A stretch of DNA of 64,000 nucleotides from DATJHM01 sp963777355. Its GTDB lineage: Bacteria > Chloroflexota > Ktedonobacteria > Ktedonobacterales > Ktedonobacteraceae. Position 1 is the first letter of the stretch, and every line of letters begins with the position of its first letter. Where the stretch lies: positions 1 through 64,000 of the forward strand of contig CAVZQK010000044.1 of NCBI GenBank assembly GCA_963777355.1, in the 5' to 3' direction. The notes beneath the pieces were generated by a model. The model saw only the letters and a list, made by a program, of their open reading frames with translations, was not told the DNA's origin and did not search any database. Made by a program: the position numbers and the translations under genes. Shown here one piece after another: positions 9,701 through 18,357 of this stretch.

Positions 9701-10747
9701 TGCGCTTTTCTGCTTCTCCTGTTCCCGTGCAACGAATTCGCGCACTAGCCGCGATTTCCCAATGCCCGGTGGTCCCAGGATGGTAATCAGATGCGGATGC
9801 CGCTCTGCAATCACACGGGCGTAGTTGGCGTGTAGCAACGTTAATTCCAGCGTTCGTCCTACCAGCGGGGCTCGCCTGCCTTCAATGCCTCGTGGATGTG
9901 GGGCGATTGCTGTGGTGAATCTCTGAAGACCCAACACGACATAGCCATTGATTGGCTCTGGCTTTCCTTTGATATGCAGCGGCGCAAGCGCACGAAAGTC
10001 GAAGACCTCTCGTGTTGTCAGATATGTCCGCTCTCCTACCAGGATTGTCTCAGGGGTTGCGCTCTGTTGCAATCTTGCCGCTACGTTGACGGCATCCCCG
10101 GTAATCAGAAAATCCTGCCGCGGATACGTGACGTTGTTGGGAATTGCAACCTCACCGGTATTTATCCCTATGCGCATCTGTAAACGCATTGCTGTCTGGC
10201 TGTTTTGTAGACGCTGTTCGTTGAACTTGTTCAGTGCCTCCTGCATATCCAGCGCCGCTCTGATCGCCCGGCCCGGATCGTCCTCGTGGGTGATTGGTGA
10301 GCCAAAAATTGCCATGACCGCATCACCAATATATTTTTCAACTGTGCCATCATGTTTGCGTATCTGCTCTGTCATTAAATTGAAATAGCCTGTCAGAATT
10401 GCACGCATATCCTCTGGATCTAGCCGATCAGCTAGTGGCGTATAACCGGTGATATCTGCGAACATAATTGTGACGATCCGCCGCTCTTCAGGCGGTAGGA
10501 GCAGTTCGGCAATTTCCCCTTGAGAGCCACTCCGCTGACCTGGCGCTATGCTCTCTACTACAGGCATTGGCGTAGTCTCTTCTGAACGCATTTTTCCAGG
10601 CTGAAGCGCAGTACCACATTCTATACAAAATTTGGCAATGGGCAGATTGATGGTACCACAATGTGGGCAAGGGCTCAGACGGTTACCGCATTCAAGGCAG
10701 TATTTTGCCTGGCTCGGATTCTCGGTCTGGCAGTTTGGGCAGCGCAT
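6709..10747 (-). pseudogene. Zinc-ribbon / class III adenylate cyclase / AAA ATPase / TPR regulator, broken by one frameshift
   Basis: Two zinc ribbons come first (C3, C6, C17, C20, then C27, C30, C41, C44). A class III cyclase domain follows (about 88-275), with metal Asp in FADITGYT (D98) and the GDAVMAIFG loop (D142). Next is an AAA/STAND ATPase with P-loop LGPPGIGKSRLV and Walker B IIIVDDLQWADE, and then a long TPR array. Read from 10747 the frame closes at 8687 after PDTISGRTGR; the other frame, usable from 8811, continues IRFQGVLAARVDLL to 6709. Family proteins read PDxIQGVLAARVD, so a single extra base in GAAAT (8793-8797) is the break. Without it the protein would be about 1,345 residues. 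Both halves are otherwise uncorrupted, so this may be an assembly error. It would make cAMP or cGMP in response to ATPase/TPR-sensed input. Confidence 0.85.
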
Positions 10748-11082
10748 GAATACCTTGTCTCTATAGTCTTACTTTTAATCAATGCAGAGTCTTTCTATTG
10801 TACAACATTGAACCAGCTACTTTCTGAGAAAATAAGCACAAAAAGAGCGTAGATACAAGTAGGGAAATAGCTGTATGTAGTACCTGTTTGCTCCTCTTTT
10901 TTGCCTCTTATAGAGAATGGAACAGATCAGCGTGTTCTTTGCGTTTTATTACAGGGGGAGAAAAATGATGCAACTCTTAATAATCAATATATTTCTTAAG
11001 TGGGATGGTGAAAGATGTTCTACTTCACTTGTACCACACTGTTATGTATGCCCTCTACGATAGAACTAATTGCTTTCTATGC

Positions 11083-11111
11083 TTGACGGTTATGTCTTGA
11101 TTACGTACTAT
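11083..11111 (+). promoter_or_regulatory. Sigma-70-type promoter of the DUF402 gene
   Basis: TTGACG (11083-11088), a 17-base spacer and TACTAT (11106-11111). Transcription would begin near 11118, just before the SD GAAGGGA, leaving a leader of about 18 bases. The rest of the 10748-11082 gap between the divergent genes shows nothing else recognisable. Confidence 0.7.
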
Positions 11112-11135
11112 GTGGTGACCGAAGGGAGATCTTGT

Positions 11136-11693
11136 ATGCAACAGAATTTTTTGGTGGAGAGCCGCAGTTATGAGAAGCTATGGCGTGGCTCGTGGAGTGC
11201 GTATAAACTGGATCGACAGATCCAACTCGGCGATGAGCAGTCATCTCTCAATCGTAATGATCTTGTTCGTCTCTGGCTTCCTGCTGGCACATCGATGCGT
11301 TGGGCTACCGGGACCCGCCCTCTACGCAGTAACTGTGTGCAGTTTTTCTGGCCTGAACGCTGGTATATGCTGAGTGCTTTCTATGATGAGCATGTGCTTA
11401 AACATACCTATGCCGCAATTATTCAGCCTGCTGTAATTCAACCTGATCGCCTTTCTTATGTCGATCTTGATCTGAGCGTGCTGGTGAAGCCGAATCTTTC
11501 ATTTGAAGTTCTGACTCAGGCTGAGTTTGATCAGGCCGCCGATCAATTGCACTATAGCGAAGAGACACGTATTAGCGCCCTGATGGCCCTGCGCACGCTG
11601 ACCAGTGCGATTCAGCGCAGTATCGGCATCTTCTCTGTCGTGCCTTTACAGCTGAATTTGAGCGATCTTCATGTGGTTCGCTGTGGTCATTAA
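11136..11693 (+). CDS. DUF402 family protein
   Basis: 185 residues from the ATG at 11136, chosen because SD GAAGGGA sits 8 bases upstream and because a good promoter ends at 11111, which rules out the longer in-frame start at 11070. The central part, DRLSYVDLDLSVLVKP followed by VLTQAEFDQA and an Arg/Leu-rich helix, matches the DUF402 (FomD-like) fold, in which an Asp-rich beta strand (here YVDLDLSV) binds divalent metal for nucleotide or phosphonate-ester hydrolysis. The physiological substrate of stand-alone DUF402 proteins is generally not known. It lies 61 bases upstream of methylmalonyl-CoA epimerase, and could share a transcript. Confidence 0.65.
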   Translation: MQQNFLVESRSYEKLWRGSWSAYKLDRQIQLGDEQSSLNRNDLVRLWLPAGTSMRWATGTRPLRSNCVQFFWPERWYMLSAFYDEHVLKHTYAAIIQPAVIQPDRLSYVDLDLSVLVKPNLSFEVLTQAEFDQAADQLHYSEETRISALMALRTLTSAIQRSIGIFSVVPLQLNLSDLHVVRCGH

Positions 11694-11754
11694 GTTCGTG
11701 TCGCTTTTGTACTTCTGGAGATGACACGATTTCTCGACAGAGGAGGCTCTTTGG

Positions 11755-12168
11755 ATGGAAAAACGTATCGATCACGTCGCTATTATTGTCCGCGATCTTG
11801 AGCAGGCGCTCTCTTTTTATCGTGATACCCTGGGCATTACTCCCAGTACAATCAAAGATGTTCCCTCTGAGGAGGTCCGTATTGCCTTTCTCCCACTAGG
11901 CGGTCCCGGCGGCAGCGAGATTGAATTGATCCAGCCAACAACTCCTGCCTCAAGCCTGGTGCGCTTCTTAGAGAGACGAGGTGAGGGCCTGCATCATATC
12001 TGTCTGGAAGTACCGGATATCGATGCGGCCCTACAAGAGATGCAGGCAAAAGGCGCTCCTGTTCTGGATCAGCAGCCTCGTATTGCCGCTGAAGGCCGCG
12101 CTATCTTTCTGCATCCCCGTGGCACAAATGGCGTTCTGTTAGAACTGCTAGAAAAGCAACCTGAGTAA
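11755..12168 (+). CDS. mce: Methylmalonyl-CoA epimerase
   Basis: The 137-residue protein is a two-module VOC (glyoxalase-fold) enzyme. It starts with KRIDHVAIIVRDLEQAL (metal-binding H7), has LHHICLEVPDID at the start of module 2 (second His) and a C-terminal VLLELLE containing the metal-binding Glu. It interconverts (R)- and (S)-methylmalonyl-CoA in propionyl-CoA assimilation or its reverse. The neighbouring convergent gene encodes an acyl-CoA carboxyltransferase of the same pathway, which supports this reading over other VOC enzymes. SD GAGGAGG lies upstream of the ATG. Length is normal for the family. Confidence 0.9.
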   Translation: MEKRIDHVAIIVRDLEQALSFYRDTLGITPSTIKDVPSEEVRIAFLPLGGPGGSEIELIQPTTPASSLVRFLERRGEGLHHICLEVPDIDAALQEMQAKGAPVLDQQPRIAAEGRAIFLHPRGTNGVLLELLEKQPE

Positions 12169-12181
12169 GGTGTGGAGAGAT

Positions 12182-12203
12182 GGGGCGGGAGAAATACCGC
12201 CCC
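12182..12203. terminator. Bidirectional terminator hairpin between convergent genes
   Basis: GGGGCGG and CCGCCCC pair around the 8-base loop GAGAAATA, between the stops of the epimerase (12168) and the carboxyltransferase (12210). No long T-run follows on either strand, so it may act weakly. Confidence 0.6.
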
Positions 12204-12209
12204 TGTTCG

Positions 12210-13802
12210 CTAGAGGGGCATGTTTCCGTGTTTTTTGGGCGGATTGCTATCTCGCTTGTTTTTTAACATCTCCAATGCGTTAATCAATTTCTGCCGCGTC
12301 TGCTTTGGCTCAATAACCTCGTCAATGTAACCCCGACTGGCCGCAACGTAAGGGTTGTTAAATTTCTCGGTATATTCGGCGATCAGTTCTCTACGCCTCT
12401 GCTCCTGGTCTTCGGCTGCCTCGATCTCATCCTTAAAAAGAATGTTGACTGCCGCCTCCGCTCCCATGACGGCTATTTCTGCCGTTGGCCAGGCATAGTT
12501 CATATCTGCTCGTATATGTTTGCTGCTCATAACATCATAAGCTCCCCCATACGCTTTTCGGGTGATAACGGTGAGTTTGGGGACTGTGGCTTCGCAGTAG
12601 GCGTAGAGCAGTTTGGCCCCATGACGAATAATACCATTGTGCTCTTGTTCTGTTCCTGGTAAGAAGCCCGGTACATCTACAAAGGTAATGATTGGGATGT
12701 TAAAGCAATCGCAGAAACGTACAAAGCGTGCGGCCTTGTCTGATGCGTTGATATCAAGCACTCCTGCTAGCGCACGCGGCTGTTGGGCAACTAGCCCGAC
12801 TGGGCGGCCATTCATACGTGCAAAGCCAATAAGAATGTTCTGCGCAAAGTGCGCCTGCACCTCAAAGAATGTTCCATCATCAACAATATATTTGATGACG
12901 CTTTTCATGTCATAGGCTTTGTTGGGTGTATCTGGAATGATGCTGTTCAGCGCCTCTTCGCTGCGCGTGGGCGCATCGTTTGGCACGATGCGCGGAGGAT
13001 CTTCTAGATTGTTTGCGGGTAGATAACTCATTAGTTGCCGTAGCTGTAGCAGACAATCAGCTTCACTCGGACAGGCAAAGTGTGCCACTCCGCTGATACT
13101 ATTATGTACACTGGCCCCGCCCAGATCTTCAAAGGAGACGTCTTCATGCGTGACCGCTTTGACTACATTTGGTCCAGTCACAAACATATAACTTGTGCCT
13201 TCAACCATGAAGATAAAATCGGTGATGGCCGGTGAGTAGACCGCTCCGCCCGCACACGGCCCCATAATTGCTGAGATCTGGGGTATGACGCCTGAAGCAA
13301 GGGTGTTTTTTAAAAAAATATCGGCGTAAGCTCCCAAACTTACGACGCCATCTTGAATGCGTGCCCCACCGGAGTCATTCAATCCTATGATGGGCGCACC
13401 GTTTTTCATTGCCAGATCCATGATTTTGCAGATCTTCTCTGCATGCGTTTCAGAGAGCGAACCGCCAAATACGGTGAAATCCTGGGAGAAAACGTAGACG
13501 AGCCGCCCTTCTATCTGCCCGTAGCCGGTGACGACTCCATCACCCAGGTATTTTTCGTCTTCCAGATCAAAGTCTGAGACCCGGTGTGTGACAAACATGT
13601 CTAGCTCGTTAAAACTGCCTACATCCAGCAATAGCTCTAGCCGCTCACGGGCCGTAAGCTTCCCCTTTTTATGCTGCGTCTCAATCCGCTTGTTGCCACC
13701 ACCGAGCATGGCATTTTCTTGTAGTGTGTGCAGTTCGGCGATCTTCTTCTGCGTCCCTTTGAGCTGCGCTGTCTCTTCTGAGCTACGTTTACTTGTTGTC
13801 AT
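12210..13802 (-). CDS. Acyl-CoA carboxylase carboxyltransferase (propionyl-CoA carboxylase beta / methylmalonyl-CoA decarboxylase alpha type)
   Basis: About 530 residues from the ATG at 13802, preferred over 13826 because GGAGATAGGTG lies just upstream. It is a fused alpha/beta crotonase-fold carboxyltransferase: KGKLTARERLELLLD at the N-terminus, the oxyanion loops GGARIQDGV and MGPCAGGAVYSPA, and the second-domain loop RKAYGGAYDVM. The family moves a carboxyl from biotin to propionyl-CoA or acetyl-CoA, or the reverse in sodium-pumping decarboxylases. The adjacent epimerase points to propionyl/methylmalonyl-CoA. No biotin-carboxylase or biotin-carrier gene is in the window, so these must be encoded elsewhere. 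The 13803-14190 gap upstream shows no further feature. Confidence 0.88.
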   Translation of the reverse strand: MTTSKRSSEETAQLKGTQKKIAELHTLQENAMLGGGNKRIETQHKKGKLTARERLELLLDVGSFNELDMFVTHRVSDFDLEDEKYLGDGVVTGYGQIEGRLVYVFSQDFTVFGGSLSETHAEKICKIMDLAMKNGAPIIGLNDSGGARIQDGVVSLGAYADIFLKNTLASGVIPQISAIMGPCAGGAVYSPAITDFIFMVEGTSYMFVTGPNVVKAVTHEDVSFEDLGGASVHNSISGVAHFACPSEADCLLQLRQLMSYLPANNLEDPPRIVPNDAPTRSEEALNSIIPDTPNKAYDMKSVIKYIVDDGTFFEVQAHFAQNILIGFARMNGRPVGLVAQQPRALAGVLDINASDKAARFVRFCDCFNIPIITFVDVPGFLPGTEQEHNGIIRHGAKLLYAYCEATVPKLTVITRKAYGGAYDVMSSKHIRADMNYAWPTAEIAVMGAEAAVNILFKDEIEAAEDQEQRRRELIAEYTEKFNNPYVAASRGYIDEVIEPKQTRQKLINALEMLKNKRDSNPPKKHGNMPL

Positions 13803-14190
13803 AACACCTATCTCCATCGATACCACTGCCGGAAGAGCTTCTCTAGTTTCTCCTCCGGCAGTATAGCATGCAGGGAATAATGCTGTCTAATCGCTGGCTT
13901 TTCTCTTTGCCTGCATGTGAACGAAAAATACCGGAGCTCTCACGCTGCTATTCGCTATCGCTCATTAGTTATTGAGTGGCAACGATCTCTCTATTTAAAT
14001 TTATGCCAGGAAGCCCGTCATAGAAGAAGAGATCCCTGTAGAAACTATCAGGTTGCACCTGCTGTTTTTGCTGGCGTAAAAAACTGATCACTTTACCAAT
14101 GCAATCTGATCCCCTTTGTGCTTATACTTACTGTGCTATCATAGCAATTTCTGGGTTGAACTATCTACTCTAGAGGAGCATGTGTACATA

Positions 14191-16071
14191 ATGAAAGTCC
14201 GTGTACTGAGCAGTAATCCCGCTGGCAGAAAAGGTGGTTGGGGAACAGATGACGATACGTTTAGTTTTAAGCAGATTCCAGGCGCTTTTACTAGCCTGCC
14301 TCGCGTTCTGCGCCTGGTCTGGTCAACACATGCACCTTTGACCTTTGCAATGGGCCTCTTGAGCCTGGCGCAAGGGTTTACTCCTGTCGCTAGCGTCTGG
14401 ATTACTAGCCTGGTGATTGATAGTGTGGTCAGAGCCGCTCTGACACATACTATTGGCCTGATCTGGTTGCCGATTCTCCTTCAACTCGCTATTACGCTCC
14501 TCTCAAGTCTGCTTAGTACTCTGAGCAATATTACGCAGCAGTTGTTGCAGGAACTGGTCTCGAATTGCATTCAACTTATGATTCTGGAGAAGGCCGATAC
14601 GCTCGATCTCTCTTTCTTTGAGAATCCAGAGTTTTATGATAAGCTTCGCCAGGCTACCGATCAATCTACCTATCAGCCTGTATCAATGATCTCTCAAACC
14701 TTTAGTCTCTGCCAGACAATGGTTACGCTGCTTTCTATGCTGGTGGTGCTGCTCCATCTGGCCTGGTGGCTGGCTTTGATTGCGCTTATCACTCCTATCC
14801 CCGCTTTCTTCTCTAGTACGCGCTACGGCTGGCGCGGCTATCAACGCCAGCGCCGCCAATCCCCTGAGCGTCGCCAGATGGCTTACTTTATTAATGTGAT
14901 GACTGTGGATACTTACAATAAAGAGATCAAACTCTTTAATCTGGGTGGCTACTTCATTAAACAATTTAAATATCTGGCAAATAAGATCTATGAAGAGAAT
15001 AAAGGTCTCCTGGTCGCTCGCTATCTGACGAACTTTGGCTGGGGTGCCCTGACGGGCGTTGCCAATAGTGGCATCTATCTCTATGTGGCAATCCAGGCCG
15101 TGCTTGGCCGAATTACTATCGGTGGCCTGAGCCTCTATACTCAGTCTGCCGTTCAGGTCGGCCAGAACTTTCAGGGCTTTTTGAATGGCATCTCCAGTAC
15201 GTATGAAAATAATCTCTATATTAGTATGCTCTTTGAATTTTTAGAGTATCAGCCTAGCATTGTCTCTCCTGCTTTATCTCAAAAAGTAAGCTTCCAAACG
15301 GAGACAAAGGGTCTGGATATCGAGTTCCGCCATGTCAGTTTTACTTATCCCGATAAAGATCCAGTGACTCAGGCCGCTTTGAGAGATGTTAGCTTTACGA
15401 TTTAGGCTGGCGAGGCGATTGCTCTGGTGGGACGCAATGGGGCCGGGAAGACGACGATTGTGAAGCTGCTGACACGCCTCTATGATCCCGACTCTGGAGA
15501 GATCTTGCTCGGTGGCCGCAATATTAAAGAATATGATCTGGATGAGCTACGTGCTCAGGTTGGGGTGATCTTTCAAGATTATGTGAATTACTATCTGACG
15601 GCTCGTGAGAATATCGGTGTGGGCCGGATTGCTGATATTGAGGACCGTGAGCTGGTGAATAGTGCGGCCCGCAAAAGCGGAGCCAATGCGGTGATTGAAC
15701 GCCTGAATGATGGCTATGATACGATGTTGGGCCGCTGGTTTAAGCAGGGAACTCAGTTGAGCGGCGGCGAGTGGCAGAAGATTGCTCTTGCCAGGGCCTT
15801 TATGCGCGATGCTCGCGTGCTGATTCTGGATGAGCCGACGAGCTCTCTGGATGCTCAGGCCGAATATGAGATATTTCAGCACTTCCGCGCTTTAACCGAG
15901 GGCAAGACTGCCTTTTTTATCAGTCACCGTTTTAGTACTGTTCGCCTGGCTGATCGCATCTTTGTACTTGAGAATGGTGGTATTCTGGAGAGCGGTTCCC
16001 ATGAGCAGCTTATGGCGCTGGACGGACGCTATGCTGAACTTTTTAATCTCCAGGCCGAGGCGTATCGTTAA
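14191..16071 (+). pseudogene. ABC exporter (ABCB-type half transporter) interrupted by an in-frame amber codon
   Basis: From ATG 14191 (SD GAGGAG) the protein has a six-helix exporter membrane domain (about residues 45-340) and then a nucleotide-binding domain. At 15403-15405 a TAG interrupts VSFTI-stop-AGEAIALVGRNGAGKTT; the frame is open on both sides and the usual residue here is Gln or another polar residue, so one C-to-T change of CAG would explain it. After the stop come Walker A GRNGAGKTT, signature QLSGGEWQKIALARA, Walker B VLILDEPTSSLD and the H-loop ISHRFST, all intact. A downstream GTG at 15427 could at most start an ATPase fragment. If read through, the product is about 626 residues and would export a lipid, peptide or drug as a dimer. 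The cause may be mutation, assembly error or suppression. Confidence 0.85.
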
Positions 16072-16079
16072 TCTCTTTT

Positions 16080-17159
16080 CTACTTGTAGACGCGCTCTAT
16101 GCCCAGCCCACTTTTGATTTCGCTGAGATCGTAAACGCCGCCTTTCTGGCTATAGCCACCTATAAAGGGATCTTCAGCAAGGAGCATTGGCGTGTCCAGG
16201 TCAATAAAACGAAATCCGCCCAGACCTGCGACCAGGTGGGCCGCCGCACTGATGGCGAGACGCAATTCTATCATCGCTCCTACCATGAGTTGTATGTTGT
16301 TCGCTCGACACAATGCTGCGATATCTAGCGCGTCTACAATTCCGGCTTTCATTAGCTTTACGGTTATGACATTGACGCTCTTGCTTTGAATTAATCTGGC
16401 AACACTGGCGGAGTTGGTGGCGCTCTCGTCGGCTGCGATGGGCACGGTGGTATGCTGCAAGACATAGCGCAGACCATCGTAGTCGTCTTTGTGCACTGGT
16501 TGTTCAAGCAATAAGGGCCGGATATCCCGGTCATCTAGCGCCTCCAGGCAGAGCAGCGCTTCGTTTGCTGTATATCCCTGGTTGGCATCCAGCGTTAAAC
16601 CAAGATGGGGCGCTCCGCTGCGTACCGCTTCGACCCGCCCTACGTCTTCGCGCAGGTCGCTCCCGACTTTAATTTTAATTGTCGTGATGCCGCGTGCCAT
16701 GATCTCCTGTGCCAGTATATAGGCTCGCTCTGCTGGCACTATCGGGATGCTTATATCGGTCTCAATCGCGCTACTGGCCCCACCTAAAAAGACATAGAGG
16801 GGAATGTTATAGGATCGCGTGAGGGCATCAAGGATCGCTATCTCCATCCCGGCACAGACCGTCGCTTGTGCATAAAAGACATTCCGTATAAGCCGGGCCA
16901 GTGTGCGCCATTGGGCTACGTCTCGTCCTTTGATCAGTTCTGCACAACTTAGCGCCGCCGCCAGGGCCGTCTCCTGCGTCTCTCCTGTACTCGGCGGAAA
17001 GGGAGCACACTCTCCATAGCCGATGCTTCCATCTTGTAATGTAATGGTAATCAGGACGTTACGTGCCTCGCTGACGCTTCCAGTCGCAATCGTAAATGGC
17101 TCCAGGAGTGGTATGGTGAGTGGCTCGATCTTCACCTGGCGAATCGTTGTGTTTGACAT
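16080..17159 (-). CDS. L-Ala-D/L-Glu (dipeptide) epimerase
   Basis: 359-residue enolase-superfamily enzyme of the muconate-lactonising subgroup. It has the K-x-K motif TIKIKVG, metal ligands in LDANQGY, LLEQPV and ADES, and the opposing Lys in VITVKLMKAG. The C-terminal FIDLDTPML has the D-x-D pair that in Bacillus and E. coli Ala-Glu epimerases holds the dipeptide's amino group, which is the main reason for this specific call. It would recycle murein-derived L-Ala-D-Glu to L-Ala-L-Glu. It lies 38 bases downstream of ddl in the same orientation, last in a murF-ddl-epimerase run, consistent with peptidoglycan recycling. The start at 17159 has SD GGAG nearby. Confidence 0.85.
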   Translation of the reverse strand: MSNTTIRQVKIEPLTIPLLEPFTIATGSVSEARNVLITITLQDGSIGYGECAPFPPSTGETQETALAAALSCAELIKGRDVAQWRTLARLIRNVFYAQATVCAGMEIAILDALTRSYNIPLYVFLGGASSAIETDISIPIVPAERAYILAQEIMARGITTIKIKVGSDLREDVGRVEAVRSGAPHLGLTLDANQGYTANEALLCLEALDDRDIRPLLLEQPVHKDDYDGLRYVLQHTTVPIAADESATNSASVARLIQSKSVNVITVKLMKAGIVDALDIAALCRANNIQLMVGAMIELRLAISAAAHLVAGLGGFRFIDLDTPMLLAEDPFIGGYSQKGGVYDLSEIKSGLGIERVYK

Positions 17160-17197
17160 CTTGTAATCTCCTCTCCTGTGTCTCGCTTGCTGACTGT

Positions 17198-18328
17198 TTA
17201 GCGATTGGTGCGATTGCGCTGCCGATCATGGTAACGCTCCTGTGCTAGCTCGATTAGCCGATCCAGTAGCTCACTATAACCAATACCGCTTGCTTCCCAA
17301 AGTTTAGCATACATGCTGGCCTCGGTAAAGCCTGGCAGCGTGTTTGCCTCATTGATAAAGACCTCTCCGCTCTCTTTGTGCAGAAAGAAATCGATCCGCG
17401 CTAGTCCGCTCAGATCGAGGGCCAGAAATGCTTCTACTGCCTGCCTCCGTACTTTTTCTGCAATCTCTTGCGGGATCTCGGCTGGAATAATGATCCGCGA
17501 TTGGTTATCAACATATTTGGCATCATAGTCATAAAATTCGTTGCTTGCAACTATCTCTCCTACGACTGAGACGATTGGTTCTTCATTCCCCAGGACTGCA
17601 CACTCCAGTTCACGACAATTAATCCCTTTTTCGATGATGATACGCCGGTCATATTCCGCCGCCTCGCTCATCCCGTGCTCAAGCTCGCTGCGCTTGTGTG
17701 CTTTCGTGATGCCAACACTCGAACCCATGTTGACTGGTTTGACAAAGCTAGGATATCCTAGTTTCTCTTCGATCTCGTTAAGTATCCGCTCTCCATCTCT
17801 CTCCCATTCGCTTCTCCGGTAGACCAGATCATCAATTACAGATAGCCCAATAGAGCGAAAGACGATTTTTGTCTTCTCTTTATCCATTCCTAGCGCAGAT
17901 CCTAATACACCGCACCCTACATATGGCACGCTTGCCATCTCTAATAGTCCCTGAAGCGTTCCATCTTCTCCGTAGGGACCATGTAGGACGGGGAAGATAA
18001 TATCAATTGCTCCGTTGTTTCGTAAGCTCTCCTGCCCGTTCAAAGGAATCAGGCGGCGCACGCTCGGATCTCCTGTTAGCGTTACCATCTGGCTCTGCTC
18101 CAGTACGATCTTACTACTGCTGAGTAGTGCCTGCTGCTCGGCGGCTTGAAGCTGTTCCGGTTCAACTCCAAGCAACCAGACACCTTCTCTGGTAATGCCG
18201 ATAGGCACAACTTCGTAGTTTTCCTGGTTTAGCTTGCTCATAACTGCTTTTGCCGAGGCCAGCGAGACTTCGTGTTCTCCCGAACGCCCTCCATAGACTA
18301 GCCCGATACGTAGTTTTTTTCTACTCAC
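17198..18328 (-). CDS. ddl: D-alanine--D-alanine ligase
   Basis: 376-residue ATP-grasp enzyme. It begins with LRIGLVYGGRSGEHEVSLASA, contains HGPYGEDGTLQGLLE and YVGCGVLGSALGMDK, the ATP-binding segment PSFVKPVNMGSSVGI, and the C-terminal signature FINEANTLPGFTEASMY. It makes D-Ala-D-Ala for the peptidoglycan pentapeptide in the cytoplasm. The long linker around residues 60-110, relative to DdlB, is typical of Ddl from Gram-positives and Chloroflexota. It lies between murF and the dipeptide epimerase, 29 bases after murF, so the three are probably cotranscribed. No lactate- or serine-specific Van residues were evident. Confidence 0.93.
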   Translation of the reverse strand: MSRKKLRIGLVYGGRSGEHEVSLASAKAVMSKLNQENYEVVPIGITREGVWLLGVEPEQLQAAEQQALLSSSKIVLEQSQMVTLTGDPSVRRLIPLNGQESLRNNGAIDIIFPVLHGPYGEDGTLQGLLEMASVPYVGCGVLGSALGMDKEKTKIVFRSIGLSVIDDLVYRRSEWERDGERILNEIEEKLGYPSFVKPVNMGSSVGITKAHKRSELEHGMSEAAEYDRRIIIEKGINCRELECAVLGNEEPIVSVVGEIVASNEFYDYDAKYVDNQSRIIIPAEIPQEIAEKVRRQAVEAFLALDLSGLARIDFFLHKESGEVFINEANTLPGFTEASMYAKLWEASGIGYSELLDRLIELAQERYHDRQRNRTNR

Positions 18329-18357
18329 GAAACAATCCTTTCTTGATTTTGTATGTA

